NCBI GenBank assembly: GCA_029782215.1
Contig: JAKOVD010000014.1
Location: 1 to 45,013, forward strand
Length of the DNA: 45,013 nt
Reading direction: 5' to 3'
Origin: Chloroflexota bacterium
Lineage (GTDB): Bacteria > Chloroflexota > Anaerolineae > J102
The translations under genes were made by a program, and so were the position numbers. This document shows, in pieces, positions 17,946-26,651 of this stretch. How positions within the stretch are numbered: the stretch's first letter is position 1; every line of letters begins with the position of its first letter. The notes beneath the pieces were generated by a model. The model did no database searches. It was not told the origin of the DNA and worked only from the letters and a program-made list of their open reading frames with translations.

Positions 17946-19793
17946 CTACTCCACGGTCACGCTCTTGGCCAGGTTCCGCGGCTGATCCACGTCCAGCCCG
18001 TGCCAGACGGCGATGTGGTAGGCCAGGAGCTGCAGCGGCACGACCGCAACGATAGGCGACAGCAGTTCTGCCGTCTCCGGCACCTCGATCAGGGCGTCGG
18101 CCTTGCCCGCCACCGCCTCATCGTGCGGGTTCACCACGGCGATCACCTTGCCGTTGCGGGCTTTGACCTGCTCCACCTGGCTGATCATCTTGTCGTACAC
18201 GCTATCGCGCAACGCCAACGCCACCGTGGGCATGTTCTCGTCGATCAGGGCGATGGGACCGTGCTTCATCTCGCCGGCAGGATAGCCCTCCGCATGGATA
18301 TAGCTGATCTCCTTGAGCTTGAGCGCTCCCTCACGGGCGGTCGGATAGTTGATCCCGCGGCCCAGATAGAGGAAGTTGCGGTAGTTGGCAAACGTGCGCG
18401 CCAGCCTCGCCAGCTTGTCGTCGTGCGCCAGTGCCTGCCCCACCTTGTCCGGCAGCAGCGCCAGCTCACTCGCCAACTGCAGCGAAGCCTCGGCGCCCAG
18501 CGTTCCCCGCTGTTGGCCAAGGTACATCCCCAGGAGCATCAGGTCGACCAGCGACGACGTAAAGGCCTTGGTCGAGGCAACGCCGATCTCTGGCCCCGCC
18601 TGCATGTAGATCACGCCGTCCGCGACGCGCGCCGCCTGCGAGCCGACCACGTTGACGATGGCCGCGGTGCGGGCGCCATGGGCGCGTCCTTCCTCCAGCG
18701 CCGCCAGCGTATCGACCGTTTCCCCGCTCTGCGTGATCGCCAGCACCAGGGTCTGTGCGTCCACCACAGGATGACGGTAGCGGTATTCCGAGGCGTAGTC
18801 CACCTCCACGGGCAGGCGGGCCAGGTTCTCGATCATGAACTTCCCCGCCAGGCCAGCGTAGTACGACGTCCCGCAGGCCACGATCGTGAGCTTGTGCAGG
18901 CTCCGTGCCGCCTCGGCGTTCAGGTTCAGCTCCTCCAGCGTCACCTGGCCGGTGACGAAGTCGACCCGGCCCCGGATCGTATCGGTGATCGAGTTGGGCT
19001 GATCGAAGATCTCCTTCTGCATGAAATGGCGGAAGGTGCCCTTGGCCGCCGCCACGGGGTCCCAGGGAATGTCGTGCACGCCCTTTGGAGCCAGGGGTTG
19101 GCCCTCGAGATCGAAATAGCGGGCGCCCTCGCGCGTGACCACCGCCATCTCGCGATTCTCCAGGAAGCTCATCCTGTGCGTGTGCGCCAGGATGGCCGTG
19201 ATATCCGAAGCGATGTACATCTCCTCCTGACCGTAGCCGATCACCACGCCCCCCGCATTACCGAGACGGGCGACGATCAGCCGGTCCGGCTCGTGGCTGC
19301 TCAGGACCACGATCGCCGAGGGCCCGTGCAGTAAGCCAAGCGCCCGCCGCACGGCCTCGCTCAGGTCCTCACAGTGGTCGTATTCGCGGCTGATCAGTTG
19401 AACGATCACCTCGGTGTCGGTGTCGGAAGCAAACTCATAGCCCTGGCTGCGCAACTCGTTGCGCAGGGCGAGAAAGTTCTCCACGATGCCGTTCTGCACG
19501 ACAACGATCTGGCCGCTGCGGTCCCGATGCGGGTGGGCGTTGGACGCGGTCGGGGGGCCGTGCGTGGCCCAGCGGGTATGCCCGACGCCGATCTGGCCTT
19601 CGGCCGGGTCCACGGCGATGTGTTGGAAGAGATTGTTGAGCTTGCCGGCGTCGCGCCGCACCGCCACGCCGCCGTTGCCGTCGATGACGGCCAGCCCGGC
19701 GGAGTCATAGCCGCGGTATTCGAGGCGCTGCAGACCTTCAAGAATGATGGGCGTCGCCGGCCGCGGGCCGACATATCCCACGATGCCACACAT
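17946..19793 (-). CDS. glmS: Glutamine-fructose-6-phosphate aminotransferase
   Basis: GlmS makes glucosamine-6-phosphate from fructose-6-phosphate and glutamine, the first committed step to UDP-GlcNAc for peptidoglycan. The 615-residue protein starts Met-Cys-Gly-Ile-Val-Gly; the Cys becomes the N-terminal nucleophile of the class II glutaminase domain (residues 1-about 225, including 'GHTRWATHGPPTASNAHPH'). Two SIS domains follow, with 'CGTSYYAGLAGKFMIE', 'ITQSGETVDTLAAL' and 'GRGINYPTAREGALKLKEIS'; the C-terminus 'QPRNLAKSVTVE' is canonical. The ATG at 19793 has AGGAGG eight bases upstream; the ATG at 19814 would bury the catalytic Cys and is rejected. No glmS ribozyme core is visible in the upstream 490 bp. 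Confidence 0.97.
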   Translation of the reverse strand: MCGIVGYVGPRPATPIILEGLQRLEYRGYDSAGLAVIDGNGGVAVRRDAGKLNNLFQHIAVDPAEGQIGVGHTRWATHGPPTASNAHPHRDRSGQIVVVQNGIVENFLALRNELRSQGYEFASDTDTEVIVQLISREYDHCEDLSEAVRRALGLLHGPSAIVVLSSHEPDRLIVARLGNAGGVVIGYGQEEMYIASDITAILAHTHRMSFLENREMAVVTREGARYFDLEGQPLAPKGVHDIPWDPVAAAKGTFRHFMQKEIFDQPNSITDTIRGRVDFVTGQVTLEELNLNAEAARSLHKLTIVACGTSYYAGLAGKFMIENLARLPVEVDYASEYRYRHPVVDAQTLVLAITQSGETVDTLAALEEGRAHGARTAAIVNVVGSQAARVADGVIYMQAGPEIGVASTKAFTSSLVDLMLLGMYLGQQRGTLGAEASLQLASELALLPDKVGQALAHDDKLARLARTFANYRNFLYLGRGINYPTAREGALKLKEISYIHAEGYPAGEMKHGPIALIDENMPTVALALRDSVYDKMISQVEQVKARNGKVIAVVNPHDEAVAGKADALIEVPETAELLSPIVAVVPLQLLAYHIAVWHGLDVDQPRNLAKSVTVE

Positions 19794-20024
19794 AGGAATG
19801 CCTCCTGAGAACATGCTGGAGTGAAGTCAGCCAACCGCCGCACCTATCCGTCCTGGTCATCGTCCGGCAGGAACCGGCGACCAACGCCAGGTGTCGCCCG
19901 CGGTTGGCGCGCAAAAACAGCATATGCGGTTGCCACGGCCCGACCCAGAGTCCGGGCATGGTAGCAGAGAGTTGACGTCCGGGCGTGGCGTCCCGGGGAG
20001 GCATCCGCCGAAAACTCGCTGTTC

Positions 20025-20087
20025 CCCGCTGCACTCTCGGCTCAGGGCGTTGGAGCCAGTGCAGGGGTTAGCTCACATTGCTGTGAG
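20025..20087. other. Structured gap between plsC and glmS (possible RNA element)
   Basis: The 490-bp gap 19794-20285 has no gene I can support. At 20025-20067 a bulged hairpin is formed by CCC-g-CTGCACT with AGTGCAG-GGG, with an inner GGCTC/GAGCC stem. A second, perfect hairpin at 20072-20087 is CTCACA-GCAA-TGTGAG on the minus strand, i.e. a 6-bp stem with a GNRA-type loop. Both lie downstream of plsC and upstream of glmS on the coding strand. They could end the dacA-plsC transcript or belong to a glmS leader. No known riboswitch consensus is recognised. Confidence 0.45.
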
Positions 20088-20285
20088 AACCTCCACCTCG
20101 TCCGCTGGGCGTCACAACCGACCGGTTCTGCCGGCCTTTCGCATTCCCAGCGCAGGCGCTTCGTCATCTCCGTCTTTGAGTTATCAGTTCGCCGGGCGCC
20201 TCCGTGAGCGGAACGAAACCAACATGATTCATTTCGCTGGAGTATATGCAGAATCCCGTCCAGCGCCAATCTCTATCCCAAGGCC

Positions 20286-20999
20286 TCAGACGTACTGCAC
20301 CCACTCCGGGACCGTCCCGGCAGGGGCGTAGACTCCACGCAGATCCTCAGGCAGGAGGGCCGCCAGCTCCTGCATGGCGAACTCCACCACCGCCTCTTCG
20401 CCTGCCTTGCGATCTACGTCCGCGGCCATATCCACGCGAAAGGGCCTGCCGAAGCGCACGTGCACGAGCGCGCGCCTCCCCCTCTTGTTGCTGGCCGGGA
20501 AGTTCGGCGTGCCCCACACCGCCACAGGCTGCAGGACGGCGCCGCTGCGCCTCTCCAGGAAGCCCATTCCGCGCTGCGCTGGCATGAGGGCCCCCGTCTT
20601 GCTCCGCGTGCCCTCCGGCGCCAGCATCACCACCTGGCCGGCATGCAGCACCGCCAGCCCTGCCCGCAGCGCCGTCAGGTCGGCATCCCCCCGCGACACG
20701 AAAATAGCGCCATACCAGTCGATGAGCTTGCCGATGATGGGCGCCGACACGAGCTCACGCTTGGCGATGGGAACCGCGTAGCGCACGCGCTTCAGCCGCG
20801 AGATCAGGACGAAGGGATCGGCGTAATGAATGTGATTGTAGTAGAGCAGGAGCGGTCCCTGCGACGGCATCAGGTCCTTCCCCTGCTCGTCAAAACGATA
20901 GAGGGAGGTCACAAGGAAGATCAGCGCCCACTCCCACACCCAGCGCTTGAACCGCTGCCAGACGCCGGGGTGAGCCAGTCGCATGGGTGACGCGGTCAC
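20286..20999 (-). CDS. plsC: 1-acyl-sn-glycerol-3-phosphate acyltransferase
   Basis: A PlsC-type acyltransferase (237 residues) that adds the second fatty acyl chain to lysophosphatidic acid, giving phosphatidic acid for membrane lipids. The catalytic HX4D motif is in 'YNHIHYADPF'. 'FVSRGDAD' and 'LAPEGTRSKTG' match the second and third acyltransferase motifs that bind the glycerol phosphate. A hydrophobic N-terminal stretch ('WEWALIFLVTSLY') suggests membrane association. The start chosen is a GTG at 20999 with GGAG seven bases upstream; the ATG at 20984 is an alternative without an SD. Starting further upstream would overlap cmk. It is last in the dacA-rluB-cmk-plsC run, an order common next to cmk. 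Confidence 0.9.
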   Translation of the reverse strand: MTASPMRLAHPGVWQRFKRWVWEWALIFLVTSLYRFDEQGKDLMPSQGPLLLYYNHIHYADPFVLISRLKRVRYAVPIAKRELVSAPIIGKLIDWYGAIFVSRGDADLTALRAGLAVLHAGQVVMLAPEGTRSKTGALMPAQRGMGFLERRSGAVLQPVAVWGTPNFPASNKRGRRALVHVRFGRPFRVDMAADVDRKAGEEAVVEFAMQELAALLPEDLRGVYAPAGTVPEWVQYV

Positions 21000-21003
21000 T
21001 TGA

Positions 21004-21723
21004 CTACTCCGGCTGCAGCGCGAGACCCAGTCGCTGGCCGGCAAGCTGGACGATGACGGCAACCACTTCCTCGACGCTCAGGCCCTCCGTGTTGATGGGC
21101 ACCGCATCCGGGGCCGCCCGCAGAGGTGACGCCTCGCGCTCGCTGTCGACAGCGTCACGGAGCCGCACGTTCTCCAGGATGGCCTCGTAATCAGCGGGCT
21201 GCCGCCGGTCCAGGAGCTCGCGATAGCGCCGCCGCGCTCGCTCCTCCGGCGAGGCATCCAGATAGACCTTCAAGGGCGCTTCGGGAAAGACGACGGTGCC
21301 GATGTCGCGGCCCACCATCACCACCCGGCCCTTGTCGGCCACGCGGCGCTGCTGGCGGACCATGGCCTCGCGCACGGGCGCAATGGCGCTGACTGCGGAC
21401 ACGTGAGCGTCCACCTCGGCACTCCGCATCGCCCAAGTCACGTCGTCGCCGTCCACGACAACCGTATACTGGCGCCCATCCGGAACCGTGGCGGGGAGAA
21501 TGTCAATGTCCAGTGCGTTGGCCAGCACCGCCATCGCCGCCGCGTCGTCGATGGGCGTTCCCCTGGTCAGGGCTGCATGCGTGACCGCCCGGTACATGGC
21601 GCCGGTGTCGAAATAGAGAAATCCCAGCCGCCCGGCCAGGTTTTCGCCCACGGTGCTCTTTCCCGACGCCGCGGGTCCGTCGATGGCAATCACAGAAGGG
21701 GGAAGTGTGAGAAGATCGGGCAT
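21004..21723 (-). CDS. cmk: Cytidylate kinase
   Basis: Cmk phosphorylates CMP and dCMP to the diphosphates with ATP. The 239-residue protein has the P-loop 'GPAASGKST' at residues 16-24, 'FDTGAMYRAVTHAAL' for nucleotide binding, 'VGRDIGTVVFPEA' and 'KVYLDASPEERARRRYREL' in the lid region, all in family order. The ATG at 21723 puts the P-loop at the usual distance from the start and lies 17 nt after the rluB stop. A GTG at 21759 overlapping rluB is also possible and would add 12 residues. It sits between rluB and plsC, a widely conserved neighbourhood. Confidence 0.95.
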   Translation of the reverse strand: MPDLLTLPPSVIAIDGPAASGKSTVGENLAGRLGFLYFDTGAMYRAVTHAALTRGTPIDDAAAMAVLANALDIDILPATVPDGRQYTVVVDGDDVTWAMRSAEVDAHVSAVSAIAPVREAMVRQQRRVADKGRVVMVGRDIGTVVFPEAPLKVYLDASPEERARRRYRELLDRRQPADYEAILENVRLRDAVDSEREASPLRAAPDAVPINTEGLSVEEVVAVIVQLAGQRLGLALQPE

Positions 21724-21739
21724 AAGACCGGCAATGATA

Positions 21740-22567
21740 TCACGACCTGTCAGGCTCACCGCCAGTCTTGGCCGGCTCCTGTTTGATCGCTTCGACGGCG
21801 CGGCGCTGGCGCGTGCTCAACGGCCGCCATTTGCCGGGCGCCAGGTCGCCAATGTGCAGGGAGGCAATGCGCACCCTGACCAGGCGCCGCACCTCGAGAT
21901 CGACCGCTTCGCACATGCGGCGGACCTGCCGCTTGCGGCCCTCGTGGAGGATAAACACCAGCCACCAGTGTCGAGGGTCGCCCTCGATCCAGAACCGGTG
22001 CTCGGCCGGGATCTGCACAAGCGGCCGCACCTCGGCGCTGGCCAGGCCATCTTCCAGAAGCACGCCCTTGCGCAGCTTGCGCATCGCCGGCTCTGGCGCC
22101 CGCCCTGTGATCTGCACCCAGTACTCCTTTTCGTGCTCGAACGAAGGATGCGTGAGCCGGTAGGTCAGGTCCCCGTCATCGCTAAGCAGTATCAGGCCCT
22201 CACTGTCCAGGTCGAGCCTGCCAATGGGATAGAGGTGATGGTGTTCAGGCGGGAGCAGCTCGAGAATCGTGGGCCTGCCGTCGGGGTCGCTGCGCGTGCT
22301 CAGGTACCCGGCGGGCTTGTTCAACATCAGCGTGGTGAAGTCCTTCTTGACGGCGAGGGTCACCTGGTGGCCATCCACGGCCACACGGTCGCGACCTGGG
22401 ATCACCGTCACCCCCATCGTGTAGACGGTGCGCCCGTTCACCTGCACGCGGCCGCTGGCGATCATGTCGTCGGCAGCGCGTCGCGACGCCACCCCGGCAT
22501 GGGCCAGGAACTTGTTGAGCCGCATGCCGGCGTCTGCACGCACCTCGGAAGCTTGGGAAGAAGTCAC
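21740..22567 (-). CDS. rluB: Pseudouridine synthase, RluB/RsuA family
   Basis: The 275-residue protein joins an N-terminal S4 RNA-binding domain ('MRLNKFLAHAGVASRRAADDMI') to a RsuA/RluB-type catalytic domain. The catalytic Asp lies in 'YPIGRLDLDSEGLILLSDDG', and 'RLTHPSFEHEKEYWVQI' and 'GRKRQVRRMCEAV' complete the family signature. It should convert a uridine in 23S rRNA to pseudouridine; RluB is the best guess because of the cmk neighbourhood, but RluE/F- or RsuA-type specificity is not excluded. The GTG start at 22567 overlaps the dacA stop as GTGA, pointing to translational coupling. An in-frame ATG at 22525 is an alternative. Confidence 0.92.
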   Translation of the reverse strand: MTSSQASEVRADAGMRLNKFLAHAGVASRRAADDMIASGRVQVNGRTVYTMGVTVIPGRDRVAVDGHQVTLAVKKDFTTLMLNKPAGYLSTRSDPDGRPTILELLPPEHHHLYPIGRLDLDSEGLILLSDDGDLTYRLTHPSFEHEKEYWVQITGRAPEPAMRKLRKGVLLEDGLASAEVRPLVQIPAEHRFWIEGDPRHWWLVFILHEGRKRQVRRMCEAVDLEVRRLVRVRIASLHIGDLAPGKWRPLSTRQRRAVEAIKQEPAKTGGEPDRS

Positions 22568-23715
22568 TGGGCAGTCGTCGCCGCTCCAGCGGCGGAAGAG
22601 AGGTAGAGAGGTTGGAAGGTCATGGGTGTTTCGGCCAACTTGTCCGGGCCAAGCCAGGTTTGGAGCACACCGGATGGCTGGTTTTGTGCATCAAAATGGA
22701 TGTCTCGGAAGAAGCGCAGGTTCTGGCCCTGCCAGCGCGACACGAGCAGCGGCGCGCTGGGCGTTTGCGCCACATAGACCACCCCGTCGGGGGCATGGAC
22801 CAGGCTCAGCACGTCCCCGCCCAGCCGGGCGTCGACCGACTGCCAGTGCTCGAAGTAGAAATCCAAAAGGCGCCTGGTTTCGACAAAACGGTCCGGACTG
22901 TTCATCACGACCGTCAGCGCATCGCCGTCCGTCCGGGCGGCGGCAGCCACGAGCACCTGCCCAGCATTGTCCGTCGTACCGGTCTTGACGCCATAGGCCC
23001 CGTCATAGGTGGTCAGAAGGTCGTTGGTGTTGGTGAGCTGGCGCTCCCCGATGCGCGCCTGCGGCTTCCGCACGATGCTTGCCAGGAGCGGGTCGGCCAA
23101 CGTTCGCAGACCAAGCTGTGCCAGGTCGCGAGCGCTGCTGACGTGGCCCGCTTCGTCCAGCCCGTGCGGGTTGGCGAAGTGGGTGGCCGTGAGCCCCCAC
23201 TCCGCCGCATGTTCGTTCATGCGCTGGACAAAGGTCCTTTCGTCTCCGCCGGCAGCGATGGCCAGGGCCGTGGCGGCGTCGTTGCCCGACGGCAGCAAGG
23301 CGCCGTAGAGCAAGTCCCGGACCGACAGCCTCTCCCCGGCCTTGAGGCCCATGGTCGTCCCCCCGACCAGCGCCTCCGCCGGCACCGTCACCATCTGGTC
23401 GGGTTCGAGCGACTCCGTGGCTGCCAGCACGGTCATCATTTTCGTCGTGCTGGCGGGAGCGCGCGCCGCGTCGGGGTTCTTGGCCCACAGCACGGTCCCA
23501 CTCGGGCGGTCCACGAGGATGCCCGAAGAAGCGCCGAGGGTCGGCCCGGCTTTCTCAGCCAGGAGAGCGCTCGCCTGTCCGGCCGTCAACCGCAAAGGGT
23601 TGTTGTGCCCGCTGCGGAGCACACCGGGACCAGCGGCGATGCTGCCCAGCGACAGGCACACCAGCACCAGCGCCGCCAACAGGGCGCCCCTCGGCGCCAT
23701 GCGTCCAACCGGCAT
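22564..23715 (-). CDS. dacA: D-alanyl-D-alanine carboxypeptidase (S11, PBP5-like)
   Basis: A peptidoglycan-trimming serine carboxypeptidase that removes the terminal D-Ala from pentapeptide stems. From the chosen ATG at 23715 it has 383 residues. An N-terminal hydrophobic export segment ('GALLAALVLVCLSLGSIAA') precedes the three penicillin-binding motifs: Ser89-Thr-Thr-Lys92, Ser143-Gly-Asn145 and Lys244-Thr-Gly246. Spacing is normal for S11. The C-terminal roughly 110 residues resemble the PBP5-type C-terminal domain, and there is no clear amphipathic anchor helix. The reading frame is open to 23931, which would overlap the divergent tgt; homology and export signal favour a start at 23715 or 23700. 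First gene of the minus-strand operon with rluB, cmk and plsC. Confidence 0.93.
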   Translation of the reverse strand: MPVGRMAPRGALLAALVLVCLSLGSIAAGPGVLRSGHNNPLRLTAGQASALLAEKAGPTLGASSGILVDRPSGTVLWAKNPDAARAPASTTKMMTVLAATESLEPDQMVTVPAEALVGGTTMGLKAGERLSVRDLLYGALLPSGNDAATALAIAAGGDERTFVQRMNEHAAEWGLTATHFANPHGLDEAGHVSSARDLAQLGLRTLADPLLASIVRKPQARIGERQLTNTNDLLTTYDGAYGVKTGTTDNAGQVLVAAAARTDGDALTVVMNSPDRFVETRRLLDFYFEHWQSVDARLGGDVLSLVHAPDGVVYVAQTPSAPLLVSRWQGQNLRFFRDIHFDAQNQPSGVLQTWLGPDKLAETPMTFQPLYLSSAAGAATTAQ

Positions 23716-23867
23716 GGATCGCCCTGGCTTTGGCTCTCGACCTGCGCTGATCTCCTGCCGATGCTGTCCGTCCACTGGCGGCATGGTATCATGAGCCAAA
23801 TCGCTGCGCAATCCCACAGCCCGCCTCCGGTAGACGTCCGCCCCCTCCCGACGCCCTTCCCCCTGCC

Positions 23868-24995
23868 ATGCCGTTCTCCTACTCGCTCCTCGCCACCGAC
23901 GGGCTGGCCCGCCTGGGGACCTTCCACACACCCCACGGCGACATTCCCATGCCCTGCTTTGCGCCGGTGGGCACCCAGGCCACCGTCAAGACCCTGAGCC
24001 CGGAAGAGGTGCGCGGGGGCGGCGCTGATATGCTGCTGGCCAATACCTACCACCTCTATCTGCGCCCCGGGGCCGAACGGGTCGCCCGCCTGGGTGGGCT
24101 CCATGCCTTCATGGGCTGGGACAGGCCCATCCTGACCGACAGCGGCGGCTTCCAGGTCTTCTCGCTCAGCGACCTGCGCAAGGTGGACGCTGATGGCGTC
24201 ACCTTCCGGTCGCACATCGACGGCAGCCAGCACCGCTTCACGCCGGAAAAGGTGATGGATATCGAGGCCAAGCTTGGCGCCGATATCATCATGTGCCTGG
24301 ACGAATGCCCCGACCCCCTCGACCGCAGCTACAACGAGGAGGCGCTGGAGCGCACGCATGCCTGGGCCCTGCGCTGCTTCGCCAGCCAGCAGCGCCCGGA
24401 ACAGCAGGCGCTCTTCGGCATCGTCCAGGGTGGCATCTTTACCGACCTGCGGCTCCAGAGTGTCGCCGTTCTTTCGGGGCTCGACTTTCCCGGCTTTGGC
24501 ATCGGCGGGCTGGCGGTTGGCGAGACCAAGGAGCAGATGTATGCTACGCTCGACTACACGGCGCCGGCCCTTCCCGCCGCTAAACCGCGCTACCTCATGG
24601 GCGTCGGCATGCCTGAAGACATCGTCGAAGGCGTTGCCCGCGGCGTGGACCTGTTCGACTGCGTCCACCCCACGCGCCTGGCGCGGCACGGCGGCATCTT
24701 CACCGCCAACGGCCGCATCAACCTGCGCAATGCCCGCTTCGCCGACGAACCCGGCCCCCTAGAGACCGGCTGCGACTGCTACACCTGCACGCGCTTCTCC
24801 ACCGCCTACGTCCACCATCTGATCCGCGCCCAGGAGACCTTTGGCCTCCGCCTCACCACGCTCCACAACCTGCGCTTTCTCCAGCGCCTGATGGCCGACA
24901 TCCGCCGCCACATCGCTGCCGGCACGTACGCCTCCTTCCGCCAGTCCTTTCTCCGGTCCTATCTCCCCATCCCCCGTCTGACTTCTGACGACTGA
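23868..24995 (+). CDS. tgt: Queuine tRNA-ribosyltransferase
   Basis: Tgt exchanges guanine 34 for preQ1 in tRNAs with GUN anticodons. The 375-residue protein has Asp91 in 'TDSGGFQVFSL' (substrate-binding Asp), the 'GGLAVGE' base-recognition loop and Asp264 in 'VDLFDCVHPTRLARHG' (predicted nucleophile). The zinc site is Cys302, Cys304, Cys307 and His333, the family CXCXXCX25H pattern. The leader is pyrimidine-rich and lacks a clear SD. The stop codon lies inside a heptamer array at 24978-25019 that fills the 29-bp gap to uppP. No preQ1 synthesis genes are nearby, as is common. Confidence 0.97.
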   Translation: MPFSYSLLATDGLARLGTFHTPHGDIPMPCFAPVGTQATVKTLSPEEVRGGGADMLLANTYHLYLRPGAERVARLGGLHAFMGWDRPILTDSGGFQVFSLSDLRKVDADGVTFRSHIDGSQHRFTPEKVMDIEAKLGADIIMCLDECPDPLDRSYNEEALERTHAWALRCFASQQRPEQQALFGIVQGGIFTDLRLQSVAVLSGLDFPGFGIGGLAVGETKEQMYATLDYTAPALPAAKPRYLMGVGMPEDIVEGVARGVDLFDCVHPTRLARHGGIFTANGRINLRNARFADEPGPLETGCDCYTCTRFSTAYVHHLIRAQETFGLRLTTLHNLRFLQRLMADIRRHIAAGTYASFRQSFLRSYLPIPRLTSDD

Positions 24996-25019
24996 CTACT
25001 GATTCCTGACTACTGTCTC
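24978..25019 (+). repeat. Heptamer array between tgt and uppP
   Basis: Six consecutive 7-mers: CTGACTT, CTGACGA, CTGACTA, CTGATTC, CTGACTA, CTGTCTC. The array begins inside the last codons of tgt and ends 5 nt before the uppP ATG, so it encodes the tgt stop and occupies the uppP ribosome-binding position. Confidence 0.85.
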
Positions 25020-25024
25020 CTCCC

Positions 25025-25834
25025 ATGTCCATCCTCCAAGCCATCATCCTCGGCATCGTCCAGGGCCTCACCGAATTCCTTCCCGTCAGCTCCTCCGCGC
25101 ACCTCGTCCTCGTCCCCTGGTGGTTGAACTGGCCCGAGCCCAGCCTCGCCTTTGACACCCTGCTCCATTGGGGCACACTGCTCGCCGTGGTCGCCTTCTT
25201 TTGGCGTACCTGGGTGGATATGGTGGTAGCCCTCGTCAATCGCTTGCGCGGGCGCCGCGACCCCGACGGCCGTGACCGGCTCCTGCTGCTGCTCGTGGTT
25301 GCCACCATTCCCGCCGCACTCGCCGGTTTCCTGCTCAAAGACTACTTTGAAGCGGCGTTTGGGAGTCCGGCCGCCATCGGCTTCTTCCTCATCGTCACTG
25401 GCGTGCTCCTGGTCATCGCCGAGCGCTGGCCGCGCGGCCACAAGCCCCTGACGGGCGTCTCCTGGCTGGACGCCCTCATCATCGGTCTCGTCCAGGCCAT
25501 CGCCATCCTGCCCGGCATCAGCCGCAGCGGCAGTACGATGTCGGCAGGCATGGTGCGCGGCTTCGATCGTCCCACGGCGGCTCGCTTCTCCTTCCTGATG
25601 AGCGCGCCCATCATCTTCGGCGCCGGGCTGACCCAGCTTCCGGACCTGGTCAAACAGGGCGCCAACGGCGAAGGGGTGGCCCTGTTCCTGGGCTTTGCCG
25701 CCGCCGCCGTCACCGGCTTCCTGACCATCCGCTTCCTGCTTCGCTACCTGCAGTCGAACACGTTCTACCCCTTCGTCATCTACGTCTGGATCATCGGCGC
25801 CGCCACTATCGTGCGGGCGCTCATGCTGCGCTGA
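25025..25834 (+). CDS. uppP: Undecaprenyl-diphosphatase
   Basis: UppP (BacA) dephosphorylates undecaprenyl diphosphate so the lipid carrier can be reused for peptidoglycan and surface glycans; overproduction gives bacitracin resistance in known cases. The 269-residue integral membrane protein has the two family motifs: 'QGLTEFLPVSSSAHLVL' near the N-terminus and 'LPGISRSGSTMSAGM' near residue 160, with at least seven hydrophobic segments. It has no SD; the heptamer array lies at that position. Its nearest envelope-related neighbours are dacA (divergent), glmS and the glycosyltransferase cluster. Confidence 0.97.
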   Translation: MSILQAIILGIVQGLTEFLPVSSSAHLVLVPWWLNWPEPSLAFDTLLHWGTLLAVVAFFWRTWVDMVVALVNRLRGRRDPDGRDRLLLLLVVATIPAALAGFLLKDYFEAAFGSPAAIGFFLIVTGVLLVIAERWPRGHKPLTGVSWLDALIIGLVQAIAILPGISRSGSTMSAGMVRGFDRPTAARFSFLMSAPIIFGAGLTQLPDLVKQGANGEGVALFLGFAAAAVTGFLTIRFLLRYLQSNTFYPFVIYVWIIGAATIVRALMLR

Positions 25835-25842
25835 GGTGCGGG

Positions 25843-26637
25843 GTGAAGCCAGCGCTTGCCGTTGGGCTGGTCGCCGTCCTACTCCTCTCCGGCTGCACCC
25901 CGGCGCCGCCGCCTCCCACACCCACGCCCGTCGTCCTTGCCGGGGGCGGCAGCGCGCAGATGGCAGCGCTCTGGCCTGACCTCGCCCCCCGTTTCCTGTC
26001 CGGCCGCCCCACGCTCGATCTGAGCTTCGAACCGCTGCCTGCTAACCTCGCCGTCGAGGATGTCGCCGCCGGCAAGCTCGACTTCGCCATCAACTCCGGA
26101 CCGGCCGCAGCAGGGGAGCATCCTGACCTCACGTTTACCCCTGTTGCCGCCGATGCCCTGGCAGTCGTCATGCCTTCAGGCGGTGCGCCCCCCGTGCTCA
26201 CCCTGGCCCAGCTTCGCGACCTGTTCACCGGCTACGTCCAGGACTGGTCGGTGCTGGGCCTCCCACCGCAGCCAGTGGTTCTGGTCGCCCGCGAGCAGGG
26301 CAGCGGCGCCCGCGCGACCTTCGACCAGGCGATCCTTGGCGACAAGCCCCTGGCCCGCACCGCTCTCCTACTTTCTGATGACGACGCCGTAATTGCCTAC
26401 GTGGCGTCCCATCCGGGCGCCATCGGCTACGCCAGCAATGCTGCGGTCAAGGAAGGGGTGACCGCCGTGCCGGTCGAGGACCTGACACCCAGCCAGGACG
26501 GCTATCCCCTGGTGCAGTCCGTCAACCTCGTACTGCCACCCACTCCCAAGCCCGCCGCCGAGGCCCTGAGCGACTGGCTGCTGGCGCCCGCCGGGCAGAA
26601 GGTGCTCTCCACCCGATTCAGAGCGCTCCGCCCCTGA
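25843..26637 (+). CDS. PstS-like substrate-binding lipoprotein
   Basis: A 264-residue protein starting with GTG. Its N-terminus is a lipoprotein signal, 'VGLVAVLLLSGCTPAP', with the lipobox Cys at about residue 18. A Pro-rich spacer follows. The body is a type II periplasmic-binding-protein fold of the phosphate/PstS-like group: 'AGGGSAQMAALWPDLAPRF', 'QLRDLFTGYVQDWS', 'REQGSGARATFDQAIL' and 'VASHPGAIGYASNAAV'. The 'EQGSGAR' loop corresponds to the phosphate-contacting region of PstS. No permease or ATPase genes lie nearby, so it may serve a transporter encoded elsewhere or act as a sensor/receptor. It starts 8 bp after uppP, so they are likely co-transcribed. The ligand is unproven. Confidence 0.85.
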   Translation: MKPALAVGLVAVLLLSGCTPAPPPPTPTPVVLAGGGSAQMAALWPDLAPRFLSGRPTLDLSFEPLPANLAVEDVAAGKLDFAINSGPAAAGEHPDLTFTPVAADALAVVMPSGGAPPVLTLAQLRDLFTGYVQDWSVLGLPPQPVVLVAREQGSGARATFDQAILGDKPLARTALLLSDDDAVIAYVASHPGAIGYASNAAVKEGVTAVPVEDLTPSQDGYPLVQSVNLVLPPTPKPAAEALSDWLLAPAGQKVLSTRFRALRP

Positions 26638-26651
26638 GCCGACCCGCCGCC

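Noticed and set aside
17763..19334. 523-codon open frame antisense to glmS
   Set aside because: Shadow of glmS, no domain signature.
19794..20285. glmS ribozyme/riboswitch
   Set aside because: None of the conserved core segments were found on the glmS strand, although other hairpins are present.
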